NCBI RefSeq assembly: GCF_963677945.1 | Contig: NZ_OY782578.1 | Location: 1,612,001-1,676,000, forward strand | Reading direction: 5' to 3' | Length of the DNA: 64,000 nucleotides | Source: an uncultured Bacteroides sp. | GTDB lineage: Bacteria > Bacteroidota > Bacteroidia > Bacteroidales > Bacteroidaceae | Part shown: positions 18,969 through 27,153 of the stretch, in pieces | How the letters are laid out: the number at the start of each line of letters is the position of its first letter | How positions within the stretch are numbered: position 1 is the first letter of the stretch | Notes under the pieces: model-generated | Told to the model about the DNA's origin: nothing | What the model saw: only the letters and a program-made list of their open reading frames with translations | The model's database searches: none | Made by a program: the position numbers and the translations under genes

Positions 18969-20261
18969 ATGAAACAAGAATTTATTAACCGACGTGAATT
19001 TTTAAGAAATCTTGGAATTGCGGGTGCAGGAGCTGTATTAGCTGCAAGTCCTTGGTTGTCTGCTTTTTCGGAAGTAACGTTAACGGGCAAAGAAAAATGT
19101 CGTTTGGGAGTTATCGGAACTGGATCACGCGGACAGTTTCATATTGGCTTTCTATTGAAGAACTTAAAGGTAGAGATTGTTGCATTGTGCGATATTTATC
19201 GTCCGTCAATTGAAGAGGCTCATAAACTTATCCCTTCGGCTAAAGTTTATGGTGACTACCGGAAGTTATTGGAAGATAAAACAATTGATGCTGTTCTTGT
19301 GGCAACTCCCTTGAATACTCATTACAGAATTGTGATGGATGCATTTGATGCAGGTAAACATGTGCTTTGTGAGAAATGTATCGGCTATAATATCGAAGAA
19401 TGCTACAATATGTATAAACGCCATAAGGAGACTGGTCTGATTTTTTTTACTGGACAACAACGTCTTTTCGACCCACGTTACATAAAGGCTATGGAGATGA
19501 TTCATCGTGGCGTATTTGGAGAAATCAATTCTATCCGCACCTTTTGGAATAGAAATGGAGATTGGAGGAGACCTGTTCCCTCGCCTGAGCTGGAACACCT
19601 CATCAACTGGAGGTTGTATCGCGAATCTTCCAAAGGGTTGATGACCGAACTTGCTTGTCATCAATTACAAATAGGTAGTTGGGCTTTGCGCAAACTTCCA
19701 GAAAAAGTCATGGGGCAGGGTGCTATAACCTTTTGGAAAGACGGCAGAGAGGTTTATGATAATATTAGTTGTATATACGTCTTTGACGATGGAGTGAAAA
19801 TGACATTTGACTCTGTTACTTCTAACAAATTCTATGGATTGGAAGAACAAATAATGGGTAATTTGGGAACAGTTGAGCCTGAGCGTGGCAAATATTTCTT
19901 TGAAGATGTTTCTCCTGCACCGGGATTTTTACAGATGGTAAACGACCTTGAAAATAAACTTTTTGGCTCACTTCCTTTTGCAGGAACGAGTTGGGCTCCG
20001 GAATCAGCAAACGAAAATAATGGTGAGTATATACTTGGCGAACGTCCAAATACAGATGGAACATCGCTTTTATTAGATGCTTTTGTGGAAGCTGTTATCA
20101 CTCGTCGACAGCCTATTCGGATTGCAGAAGAAGGTTATTACGCCAGTGTTCTTTGCCTGCTAGGACATCAAGCTATTGAAGAAGGACGTATCCTTTCTTT
20201 TCCTGATGAATACAAGATTAATTATTTGAACCATAAACCTCAAACACAACTTGGAGTATGA
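18969..20261 (+). CDS. Tat-exported Gfo/Idh/MocA-family oxidoreductase 1
   Basis: A 430-residue NAD(P)-dependent sugar oxidoreductase. The N-terminus is a twin-arginine signal (NRREFLRNLG followed by an Ala-rich core), so the protein is exported folded with its cofactor. The Rossmann motif GTGSRGQ and the ALCDIY strand end follow. The usual EKP motif, where the Lys assists catalysis, is here CEKCIGYN, with Cys in place of Pro. The C-terminal alpha/beta domain carries the substrate side. It overlaps the next gene by 4 bases. Relatives act on glycosides by oxidising C3, or are GH109-type; which applies is an inference from its neighbours (DUF1080 protein, second oxidoreductase). Confidence 0.85.
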   Translation: MKQEFINRREFLRNLGIAGAGAVLAASPWLSAFSEVTLTGKEKCRLGVIGTGSRGQFHIGFLLKNLKVEIVALCDIYRPSIEEAHKLIPSAKVYGDYRKLLEDKTIDAVLVATPLNTHYRIVMDAFDAGKHVLCEKCIGYNIEECYNMYKRHKETGLIFFTGQQRLFDPRYIKAMEMIHRGVFGEINSIRTFWNRNGDWRRPVPSPELEHLINWRLYRESSKGLMTELACHQLQIGSWALRKLPEKVMGQGAITFWKDGREVYDNISCIYVFDDGVKMTFDSVTSNKFYGLEEQIMGNLGTVEPERGKYFFEDVSPAPGFLQMVNDLENKLFGSLPFAGTSWAPESANENNGEYILGERPNTDGTSLLLDAFVEAVITRRQPIRIAEEGYYASVLCLLGHQAIEEGRILSFPDEYKINYLNHKPQTQLGV

Positions 20262-20494
20262 AAGACACCCTTATAACTGCTCGAAGAAAGAAACATGAAA
20301 TAATCACATTTCTGGTTTGCTTTTTGGTGGCCAATCTTGCCAATATTTATGCGATTATTGCTTATCATACCCCGGCTGTCGAACTGATTACTTCTATTTT
20401 GTATGTATTTATTTTTGCTGTTGCACTCTATATATTCTGGTGTTTAATACGATTGCTTAAATATGAAATAAGGATATTATTCTCAAGAAAATGA
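20258..20494 (+). CDS. Small two-helix membrane protein
   Basis: A 78-residue protein with two hydrophobic helices (about residues 15-36 and 43-66) and basic ends. The start overlaps the stop of the upstream oxidoreductase (ATGA), indicating translational coupling. It is not recognised beyond being a small inner-membrane protein. Its place between a Tat-exported flavin/NAD-linked oxidoreductase and an ApbE-like protein suggests a membrane anchor or electron-transfer partner, but this is only inferred. Confidence 0.7.
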   Translation: MKDTLITARRKKHEIITFLVCFLVANLANIYAIIAYHTPAVELITSILYVFIFAVALYIFWCLIRLLKYEIRILFSRK

Positions 20495-20511
20495 GAATGA
20501 AATGTGACTGA

Positions 20512-21396
20512 ATGAAAAACGATACTATACAACACCTGACAAAGCCTATGAGTAACGGAAGCCAGTTACTATACTCATGGTTTACTTCTATGCACACACG
20601 TGTTGACATTCTATTGCATGGACAAAATGAAAAATATATTCAGTATGAAATTATTAATTTGATACATGACGAATTAAAGCGATTGGAACAACTTGCCAAT
20701 TTCTATGATGACAGCGAACTCTCGAGAATTAATAATGAAGCAGCTAAGCACCCGGTTAAGGTCAGTCCTGAGCTCTTTAAAATTCTTTCTATCTGTTTAT
20801 TTGCGCACAAACGCACATTTGGTTGTTTCGATATTGCAATCCATTCCGATAATTATGATAAGGAAACTATCCATACTATAAACTTGTCAGCTGAAGATCA
20901 AACAATTTTTTTTAGTCAGCAAGGTGTACGAATAAATCTGTCCGGTTGCCTAAAAGGGTATGCTTTAGAACGAATACGAAGTATCCTAAATAATAACGGA
21001 CAGGAAAACGCTTTGATTAACTTGGGCAACAGTTCAGTTCTTGCATTAGGTAATCACCCATACGGTGAGGGCTGGAAAGTTGGTTTCGGAAATGGAATGA
21101 CTTGCGGCTGCGGCGAAGATGAGGTGTGGCTATTTAATGAATGTTTAACTACCTCAGGTAATAATTCAGAAGAACGGATGCATATCATCGATCCGTGCAG
21201 CGGCAAACTAGTTGAAGGACATCGTCAGGTAGCCGTCGTTACGAATAGCGGGATGGAAGGTGAAATCTTATCTACTGCTTTGTTTGTCGTTCTTATCGAT
21301 CAGAGAGAAGAGTTACTAAAGCGTTTCTCACCTCGCTGGGTTCAGCATCTTTCTGTGAATAAAAACATTTCAAGGGGAAGATATACTTATGTGTAA
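20512..21396 (+). CDS. ApbE-like FAD:protein FMN transferase, divergent
   Basis: A 294-residue ApbE-fold protein. Family landmarks: FYDDSELSRIN near the N-terminus, INLSGCLKGYALE in place of the usual D-x-G-G-I-A-K-G-Y, LINLGNSS, the TTSGNNSEER loop and HIIDPCSGK. The metal-binding A-D-x-x-(S/T) block reads GEILSTALF, with Glu for the usual Asp. ApbE enzymes attach FMN to threonines of exported flavoproteins. This one has no signal peptide or lipobox, unlike most Bacteroidales homologues. With the altered motifs it may have changed its target or be a weak enzyme. It sits between two Tat-exported oxidoreductases. Confidence 0.75.
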   Translation: MKNDTIQHLTKPMSNGSQLLYSWFTSMHTRVDILLHGQNEKYIQYEIINLIHDELKRLEQLANFYDDSELSRINNEAAKHPVKVSPELFKILSICLFAHKRTFGCFDIAIHSDNYDKETIHTINLSAEDQTIFFSQQGVRINLSGCLKGYALERIRSILNNNGQENALINLGNSSVLALGNHPYGEGWKVGFGNGMTCGCGEDEVWLFNECLTTSGNNSEERMHIIDPCSGKLVEGHRQVAVVTNSGMEGEILSTALFVVLIDQREELLKRFSPRWVQHLSVNKNISRGRYTYV

Positions 21397-21449
21397 AAGA
21401 AATAATGTTGACCTCGAAAAACATAATATTAACTAATCAATGAAAAACT

Positions 21450-22874
21450 ATGGTATCCAGAAGAGATTTTCTCAAGACTATGACAATGGCATCTGCCGGG
21501 CTGGCAGTAGGCTCTAACGGGTTGCTGAATGCTGCCTCGTTGAATGTAGGACAAAAGCCAAAGATGAAAGCTAAAGTAAAGATAGCTTATGTAGGTATTG
21601 GTAACCGTGGCGAACAAGTTATAGGAGAATTTGCTCGAACAGGAATGATTGAAGTAGTTGCACTCTGTGATGTGGACATGGGTGCCAAACATACGCAGAA
21701 GGTTATCGGCATGTATCCTAAAGCGAAACAATTCAGAGATTTCCGACAGATGTTTGATAAGGCGGGAAACGAGTTTGATGCAGTAGTCATTGCTACGCCC
21801 GATCATTCACATTTTCCTATCAGTATGCTGGCTTTGGCATCAGGCAAGCATGTATATGTAGAAAAACCTTTGGCACGTACTTTCTATGAGGCAGAGTTAC
21901 TGATGCAAGCTGCACGCCGCCATCCAGAATTGGCAACGCAAGTGGGAAATCAGGGACATTCTGAGGCTAACTATTTCCAGTTTAAAGCATGGATGGACGC
22001 GGGAATCATCAAAGATGTTACAGCTGTTACTGCCCATATGAATAACGTTCGTCGTTGGCATAAATGGGACTCTAATATATACAAACTGCCTGAAGCTCAA
22101 TCTATCCCGAAAGATATGGACTGGAATACATGGCTCGGAGCTATTCCATATCATGAATACAACGAAAAATATCATCAAGGCGAATGGCGTTGTTGGTACG
22201 ATTTAGGCATGGGAACTTTAGGAGATTGGGGTGCACATATTCTTGATACTGTACACGAGTTTCTTGAACTTGGTTTGCCGTATGAAGTGTCAATGTTGTA
22301 TGAGAAGGGACATAATGATTATTTCTATCCTTACTCGTCCACGATCCTGTTCCGCTTCCCCCAACGTAAAGGAATGCCACCCGTAGATATCACGTGGTAT
22401 GACGGACTAGATAATTTGCCGCCTATTCCTGCCGGATATGGTGTATCTGGCCTTGATCCCAACATTCCTAAAACAAATCAGGGAGATGCGCCTGCCACAC
22501 AACTAAATCCCGGAAAAATAATATATACGAAAGATTTAATATTTAAAGGAGGAAGTCATGGAAGCACGCTGTCAATCATTCCTGAAGAAAAAGCAAGGGA
22601 GATGGCAGATAAATTACCTGTAGTACCCAAAAGTCCTTCCAATCATTTTGAAAATTTTTTGTTGGCTTGTAATGGCATAGAGAAAACACGTTCATCGTTC
22701 GAAATTAATGGTGTATTGAGCCAGGTATTCTCACTCGGTGTTATAGCACAACGCCTCAATACTCAGTTGTTCTTTGACAGTCGTACTAAACAAATTACAA
22801 ACAATCAATTTGCTAATGCAATGTTAACAGGAATTCCTCCACGTAATGGTTGGGAAGAATTTTATAAGTTGTAA
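21450..22874 (+). CDS. Tat-exported Gfo/Idh/MocA-family oxidoreductase 2
   Basis: A 474-residue oxidoreductase with a twin-arginine signal (SRRDFLKTMTMASAG). The Rossmann motif GIGNRGEQV is followed by VVALCDVD, and the intact family motif reads YVEKPLARTF. The stretch QVGNQGHSEANY and the block GDWGAHILD follow; the His of the latter is often part of the active site. It differs from oxidoreductase 1 in keeping EKP and in length, so the two are paralogues with probably different steps or substrates. It is followed after 37 bases by GH105. Confidence 0.88.
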   Translation: MVSRRDFLKTMTMASAGLAVGSNGLLNAASLNVGQKPKMKAKVKIAYVGIGNRGEQVIGEFARTGMIEVVALCDVDMGAKHTQKVIGMYPKAKQFRDFRQMFDKAGNEFDAVVIATPDHSHFPISMLALASGKHVYVEKPLARTFYEAELLMQAARRHPELATQVGNQGHSEANYFQFKAWMDAGIIKDVTAVTAHMNNVRRWHKWDSNIYKLPEAQSIPKDMDWNTWLGAIPYHEYNEKYHQGEWRCWYDLGMGTLGDWGAHILDTVHEFLELGLPYEVSMLYEKGHNDYFYPYSSTILFRFPQRKGMPPVDITWYDGLDNLPPIPAGYGVSGLDPNIPKTNQGDAPATQLNPGKIIYTKDLIFKGGSHGSTLSIIPEEKAREMADKLPVVPKSPSNHFENFLLACNGIEKTRSSFEINGVLSQVFSLGVIAQRLNTQLFFDSRTKQITNNQFANAMLTGIPPRNGWEEFYKL

Positions 22875-22911
22875 TAATTATTTTTAATTCTATATAATAA
22901 AAAATGTCATT

Positions 22912-24018
22912 ATGTGTAAGAAAGTACTTGTATTATTATCATTCATTATTCCTTTTCAGCTTTTATTTGCTCAAACTAATAAACTGACCGATTTTCCGAA
23001 AGGGTGCACGCCCCAAGAAGTAGGTAAACGATTGGCGTATCATTTTGTAGATGGAAAGCATATGCTTCATGCAGGAAAATGGATTAGTTATCCTGAAACT
23101 TTTAACTGGAGTGGAGCACTTAAATTTGGTGCAATAACAAAAGACAAAAAACTTATTAAGCTTCTGCAAGATAAATTTGAGCCTTTGTTTACAACAGAAA
23201 AGGCATTGTTACCCATTATGAATCATGTTGATTTGAATATGTTTGGAAGTTTGCCTTTGGAAATGTATCGAGTAACAAAAGATAAACGATATCTGGATTT
23301 AGGACTCCCTTATGCTGAAACCCAATGGGAAGTGCCTGAAAATGCAAATCCAGAACAAAAGGCTTGGGCTGAAAAAGGTTATTCCTGGGAAACACGTTTA
23401 TGGATTGATGACATGTATATGATCACTATTGTACAAACTCAAGCTTATAAAGTGACCAAAGATCGGAAATTTATTGATAGAGCAGCAAAAGAAATGGTAC
23501 ATTATCTGGATGAGTTACAACGTCCGAATGGTCTTTTCTATCATGCACCTGATGTACCGTTTTATTGGAGTCGCGGAAATGGATGGATGGCTGCTGGTAT
23601 GGCAGAATTGCTTCAGTGCTTGCCTAAAGATAGCAAAGACCGCCCTCGTATCCTGAAAGGTTATCAATCTATGATGAAAAGTTTAAAGAATTATCAAAAT
23701 TCAAATGGTTTGTGGAATCAGTTGATTAATGAATCGGATTGCTGGGCAGAAACATCAGGATCGGCTATGTTTACTTTTGCACTTATTAAAGGAGTAAAAA
23801 ATGGATGGCTAGATGCAAAAGAGTATGCTCCTGTTGTTCGAAAAGCCTGGATATCTTTAGTTTCATATATAAACGATCGTGATGAAGTAACAGAAGTTTG
23901 TGTGGGAACAAATAAGAAGAATGACAAACAGTACTATTACGATCGTCCCCGCCATGCAGGCGATTATCACGGACAGGCTCCATACCTTTGGTGCGCCGTT
24001 GCTCTTTTAGAAAAATAA
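22912..24018 (+). CDS. GH105/GH88-type unsaturated uronyl hydrolase
   Basis: A 368-residue secreted enzyme with signal peptide ending at LLFAQ. The (alpha/alpha)6 barrel carries the family segments: WIDDMYMITIVQ, with the catalytic Asp pair, PNGLFYHAPD and YWSRGNGWMAAG. GH105 enzymes remove the unsaturated uronic acid left by polysaccharide lyases from rhamnogalacturonan or arabinogalactan fragments. No lyase is encoded in this window, so the unsaturated substrate would come from elsewhere or the enzyme has another uronide target. It lies in the operon from 18969 to 25414. Confidence 0.87.
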   Translation: MCKKVLVLLSFIIPFQLLFAQTNKLTDFPKGCTPQEVGKRLAYHFVDGKHMLHAGKWISYPETFNWSGALKFGAITKDKKLIKLLQDKFEPLFTTEKALLPIMNHVDLNMFGSLPLEMYRVTKDKRYLDLGLPYAETQWEVPENANPEQKAWAEKGYSWETRLWIDDMYMITIVQTQAYKVTKDRKFIDRAAKEMVHYLDELQRPNGLFYHAPDVPFYWSRGNGWMAAGMAELLQCLPKDSKDRPRILKGYQSMMKSLKNYQNSNGLWNQLINESDCWAETSGSAMFTFALIKGVKNGWLDAKEYAPVVRKAWISLVSYINDRDEVTEVCVGTNKKNDKQYYYDRPRHAGDYHGQAPYLWCAVALLEK

Positions 24019-24064
24019 GAATGTAAGCTAAAACTATAAATTACATTATTAGAAATAAAAGGAT

Positions 24065-25414
24065 ATGAAAAATCTACTGTTATCGATTTTACTTTTATTT
24101 TGTGTTGCCTCTTTGCCGGCACAAAACTGGGAACCTCTTTTCAATGGCAGAAACCTGAAAGGATGGCAAAAACTGAATGGAAAAGCGGAGTATAAAGTTG
24201 TAGGTGATGCCATTGTAGGTAAACCAAAGATGGGAACTTCCAATACTTTTCTGGCAACTACTAAGAATTATGGAGACTTTATACTTGAGTTTGATTTTAA
24301 AGTAGACAATGATTTAAACTCTGGAGTACAATTCCGTAGCGAGAGTAAAAAGGAATATCAAAATGGTCGAGTACATGGCTATCAATTTGAAATTGATCCT
24401 TCATCCCGTGCCTGGTCGGGAGGTATATATGATGAGGCGCGTCGCAATTGGATATATCCTTTGACACAGAATCCGTCTGCAAAGACAGCTTTTAAAAATA
24501 ACGAATGGAATAGAGCCCGTATTGAGGCCTTCGGTAATTCTATACGTACATGGATCAACGGCGTTCCATGTGCTAATATTTGGGATAATATTACACCGAC
24601 TGGCTTCATTGCTTTGCAAGTACATTCCATCAATAATGCTTCGTATGAGAATAAATGTGTGAGCTGGAAGAACATTCGTATCTGTACTGAAAATGTAGCT
24701 TCCTATCTAACTCCTGAAACAAATGAGGCACCTGAAATTAATCTTATCGCTAATACGCTTTCTTCACGTGAAGCAAAAGATGGATGGACTTTGCTTTGGG
24801 ATGGCAAGACAAGTAATGGATGGAAAGGAGCTAAGCTTTCTACTTTTCCTGCAAAAGGTTGGATCATGGAAAACGGAATTCTGAAAGTAATGAAGAGTGG
24901 AGGAGCCGAATCTGCTAATGGTGGTGACATCGTGACTACTCGTAAATACAAGAACTTTATTCTGAAAGTAGATTTTAAGATTACTGAAGGAGCGAATAGT
25001 GGAGTTAAATACTTCGTTAATCCTGATTTGAATAAAGGAGAAGGCTCTGCTATCGGTTGTGAATTCCAGATACTTGATGATGAAAAACATCCTGACGCAA
25101 AACTTGGTGTAAAAGGTAACAGAAAATTAGGATCATTATATGATCTTATTCCTGCTCCCCAAAATAAACCTTTTAACAAAGGAGAATTCAATACGGCTAC
25201 TATTATAGTAAAAGGTAATCATGTGGAACACTGGTTGAATGGAGTAAAACTTATCGAATACACACGTAATAATGATATGTGGAATGCTTTGGTTGCTTAT
25301 AGCAAATATAAGGATTGGCCTAATTTCGGAAATCTTGCAGAAGGCAATATCCTCTTACAAGATCACGGAAATGAAGTCTGGTTTAGTAATATAAAGATTA
25401 AGGAACTTAAGTAG
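24065..25414 (+). CDS. Double DUF1080 (3-keto-glycoside hydrolase-like) protein
   Basis: A 449-residue secreted protein (signal peptide ending LPAQ) with two DUF1080 jelly-roll domains in tandem, about 20-215 and 238-449. Each begins with the family signature: [11 protein letters not shown] and [13 protein letters not shown]. Each contains SGVQFRS or SGVKYFV and a C-terminal NxxWFSNIKI-type strand. DUF1080 proteins include 3-keto-disaccharide hydrolases and lyases that split 3-oxo-glycosides made by Gfo/Idh/MocA dehydrogenases. With two such dehydrogenases in the same operon, a non-hydrolytic (oxidise, cleave, reduce) route is a reasonable inference. A terminator follows at 25429. Confidence 0.88.
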   Translation: MKNLLLSILLLFCVASLPAQNWEPLFNGRNLKGWQKLNGKAEYKVVGDAIVGKPKMGTSNTFLATTKNYGDFILEFDFKVDNDLNSGVQFRSESKKEYQNGRVHGYQFEIDPSSRAWSGGIYDEARRNWIYPLTQNPSAKTAFKNNEWNRARIEAFGNSIRTWINGVPCANIWDNITPTGFIALQVHSINNASYENKCVSWKNIRICTENVASYLTPETNEAPEINLIANTLSSREAKDGWTLLWDGKTSNGWKGAKLSTFPAKGWIMENGILKVMKSGGAESANGGDIVTTRKYKNFILKVDFKITEGANSGVKYFVNPDLNKGEGSAIGCEFQILDDEKHPDAKLGVKGNRKLGSLYDLIPAPQNKPFNKGEFNTATIIVKGNHVEHWLNGVKLIEYTRNNDMWNALVAYSKYKDWPNFGNLAEGNILLQDHGNEVWFSNIKIKELK

Positions 25415-25428
25415 AAACATCTTAATGG

Positions 25429-25466
25429 AAGGCATGTTAACTAAAAAACATGCCTTTCTGTTTTTT
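25429..25466 (+). terminator. Terminator of the oxidoreductase/GH105/DUF1080 operon
   Basis: AAGGCATGTT (25429-25438) pairs with AACATGCCTT (25447-25456), followed by a T tract at 25461-25466. Confidence 0.85.
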
Positions 25467-25500
25467 ATAAATGCAGATATAATTCATACTTTAACTACAT

Positions 25501-27141
25501 ATGATGGTAATTCGTTATAGCAAGAATGTGTTTAAAACAATAATAATGCTTGTCTGTTTACTATTGATGTCCTGTTCTACATCTAGGAATATCAATAATA
25601 AAGATCAAGATATTAAATCCAGCAGATACGCTGGCAATAACAATACTCAGGTAGATATTTGTATCTATGGTGCTACACCTGCAGGTATTATGGCAGCTTA
25701 TACAGCAAAAAAGAAAGGTAAGTCTGTGATTCTTATAGAGCCAAGTAATAGAATTGGTGGATTAACAGCAGGTGGACTGGGGTGGACAGATATTGGAAAT
25801 AGAAGTATCATCAGAGGCTATGCCCTTCAATTTTATAATCGAATAGGCTGGTATTATGGAGAAAATGAGCCCAAGTTTACTTTTGAACCTAAAGTAGCAT
25901 TGGCAACTTTCAAAGGATTTCTCGAGGAAGCCGGAATAACAGACGTATTATACCAATATCGTATTATTAATGTTCAAAAGAGAGGAAACGAGATTATCGG
26001 AATAAGCCTGGAGGATTCTAATCGACCTCTCAAAATGACCAGAAAAACGGTGTCAGCAAAAATATTTCTGGATTGCAGTTATGAAGGAGATTTAATGGCC
26101 AAAGCAGGCGTCTCTTATACAGTTGGCCGAGAAGCAAATTCACAATATGGCGAAACTGGTAATGGTGTCCAAATGCATCAAAAACATCAGTTTCCAGATG
26201 GGGTAGACCCATACAAAATAAAAGGTAATCCATCCAGTGGTTTGCTTTACGGAATTCTTTCTGAACCAATTGGAAAAACAGGAGCTGGTGATAAACATGT
26301 TCAATCCTACAATTTCCGAATTACCCTCACCAATGATGGGAACAACAGAATACCGATAACCCGTCCTGAAAATTATGATTCAACAAAATATGAACTACTG
26401 TTACGTCTGAAAGAAGTTTCACCATGGAAAACGTATAAGGATTGTTTAAAATGGGATATGATGCCCAATCATAAATGTGATATCAACAATCAGGGAGGTT
26501 TTTCTACAGACATGATTGGAGATAGCTGGAATTATCCGGAAGCTTCTTATGAAGATCGTGAGAAGATATATAATAATCATCTGAATTATACAAAAGGTCT
26601 GTTATACTTCATGTGGACGGCTAATCGGATCCCGGCAAATATCCGTCATGAACTACAAAAATGGGGATATCCAAGAGATGAGTATGAAGACAATGAACAT
26701 TTTACACCTCAGTTATATATCCGTGAATCACGGAGAATGATCGGTAGAATGGTAATGACACAGCAGTACTGCGAAAATAAAAAAGTTGCAGATGATCCGA
26801 TTGCATGGGCCGCTTATACAATGGATTCACATAACTGTGGACGATATGTCGTTAATGGGATGGTAAAAAATGAGGGTGATGTTCAAATCTATCTGAAAGA
26901 TTCCTATAATGTTTCTTACAGAGCTATTACGCCTCAGGAAACAGAAGCGAGAAATCTCTTGGTTCCCGTTTGTCTGTCGGCATCACATATAGCCTATGGA
27001 TCTATTCGGATGGAACCTGTTTTTATGGTACTCGGACAAACTTCAGCCATTGCAGCTTGTCAGGCAATTGACCGGTATGATAACTGTGTTCAAAAAGTGA
27101 ATTCGCATCAAGTAATCAGAGAATTTGAACAAATGAAATAA
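25501..27141 (+). CDS. FAD-dependent oxidoreductase lipoprotein
   Basis: A 546-residue protein with lipobox LLMSC near residue 25. The dinucleotide-binding fold begins near residue 50 with CIYGATPAGIMAAY and continues with ILIEPSNRIGGLTAGG, the FAD-dependent oxidoreductase (FAD_oxidored) signature. A C-terminal FAD contact with MEPVFMVLGQTSAIA is also typical. It is probably periplasmic and lipid-anchored. Members in PULs are often seen with glycosidases and sulfatases, but their reaction is mostly unproven. Its position after the 3-keto-type enzymes is consistent with sugar oxidation. It starts a new transcript after the terminator and is 12 bases from the next GH2. Confidence 0.82.
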   Translation: MMVIRYSKNVFKTIIMLVCLLLMSCSTSRNINNKDQDIKSSRYAGNNNTQVDICIYGATPAGIMAAYTAKKKGKSVILIEPSNRIGGLTAGGLGWTDIGNRSIIRGYALQFYNRIGWYYGENEPKFTFEPKVALATFKGFLEEAGITDVLYQYRIINVQKRGNEIIGISLEDSNRPLKMTRKTVSAKIFLDCSYEGDLMAKAGVSYTVGREANSQYGETGNGVQMHQKHQFPDGVDPYKIKGNPSSGLLYGILSEPIGKTGAGDKHVQSYNFRITLTNDGNNRIPITRPENYDSTKYELLLRLKEVSPWKTYKDCLKWDMMPNHKCDINNQGGFSTDMIGDSWNYPEASYEDREKIYNNHLNYTKGLLYFMWTANRIPANIRHELQKWGYPRDEYEDNEHFTPQLYIRESRRMIGRMVMTQQYCENKKVADDPIAWAAYTMDSHNCGRYVVNGMVKNEGDVQIYLKDSYNVSYRAITPQETEARNLLVPVCLSASHIAYGSIRMEPVFMVLGQTSAIAACQAIDRYDNCVQKVNSHQVIREFEQMK

Positions 27142-27153
27142 TAAAAGACTTAT

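Noticed and set aside
24703-25191. 162-codon minus-strand frame inside the DUF1080 gene
   Set aside because: It is fully inside a gene with a strong family match and has no protein-like features of its own.
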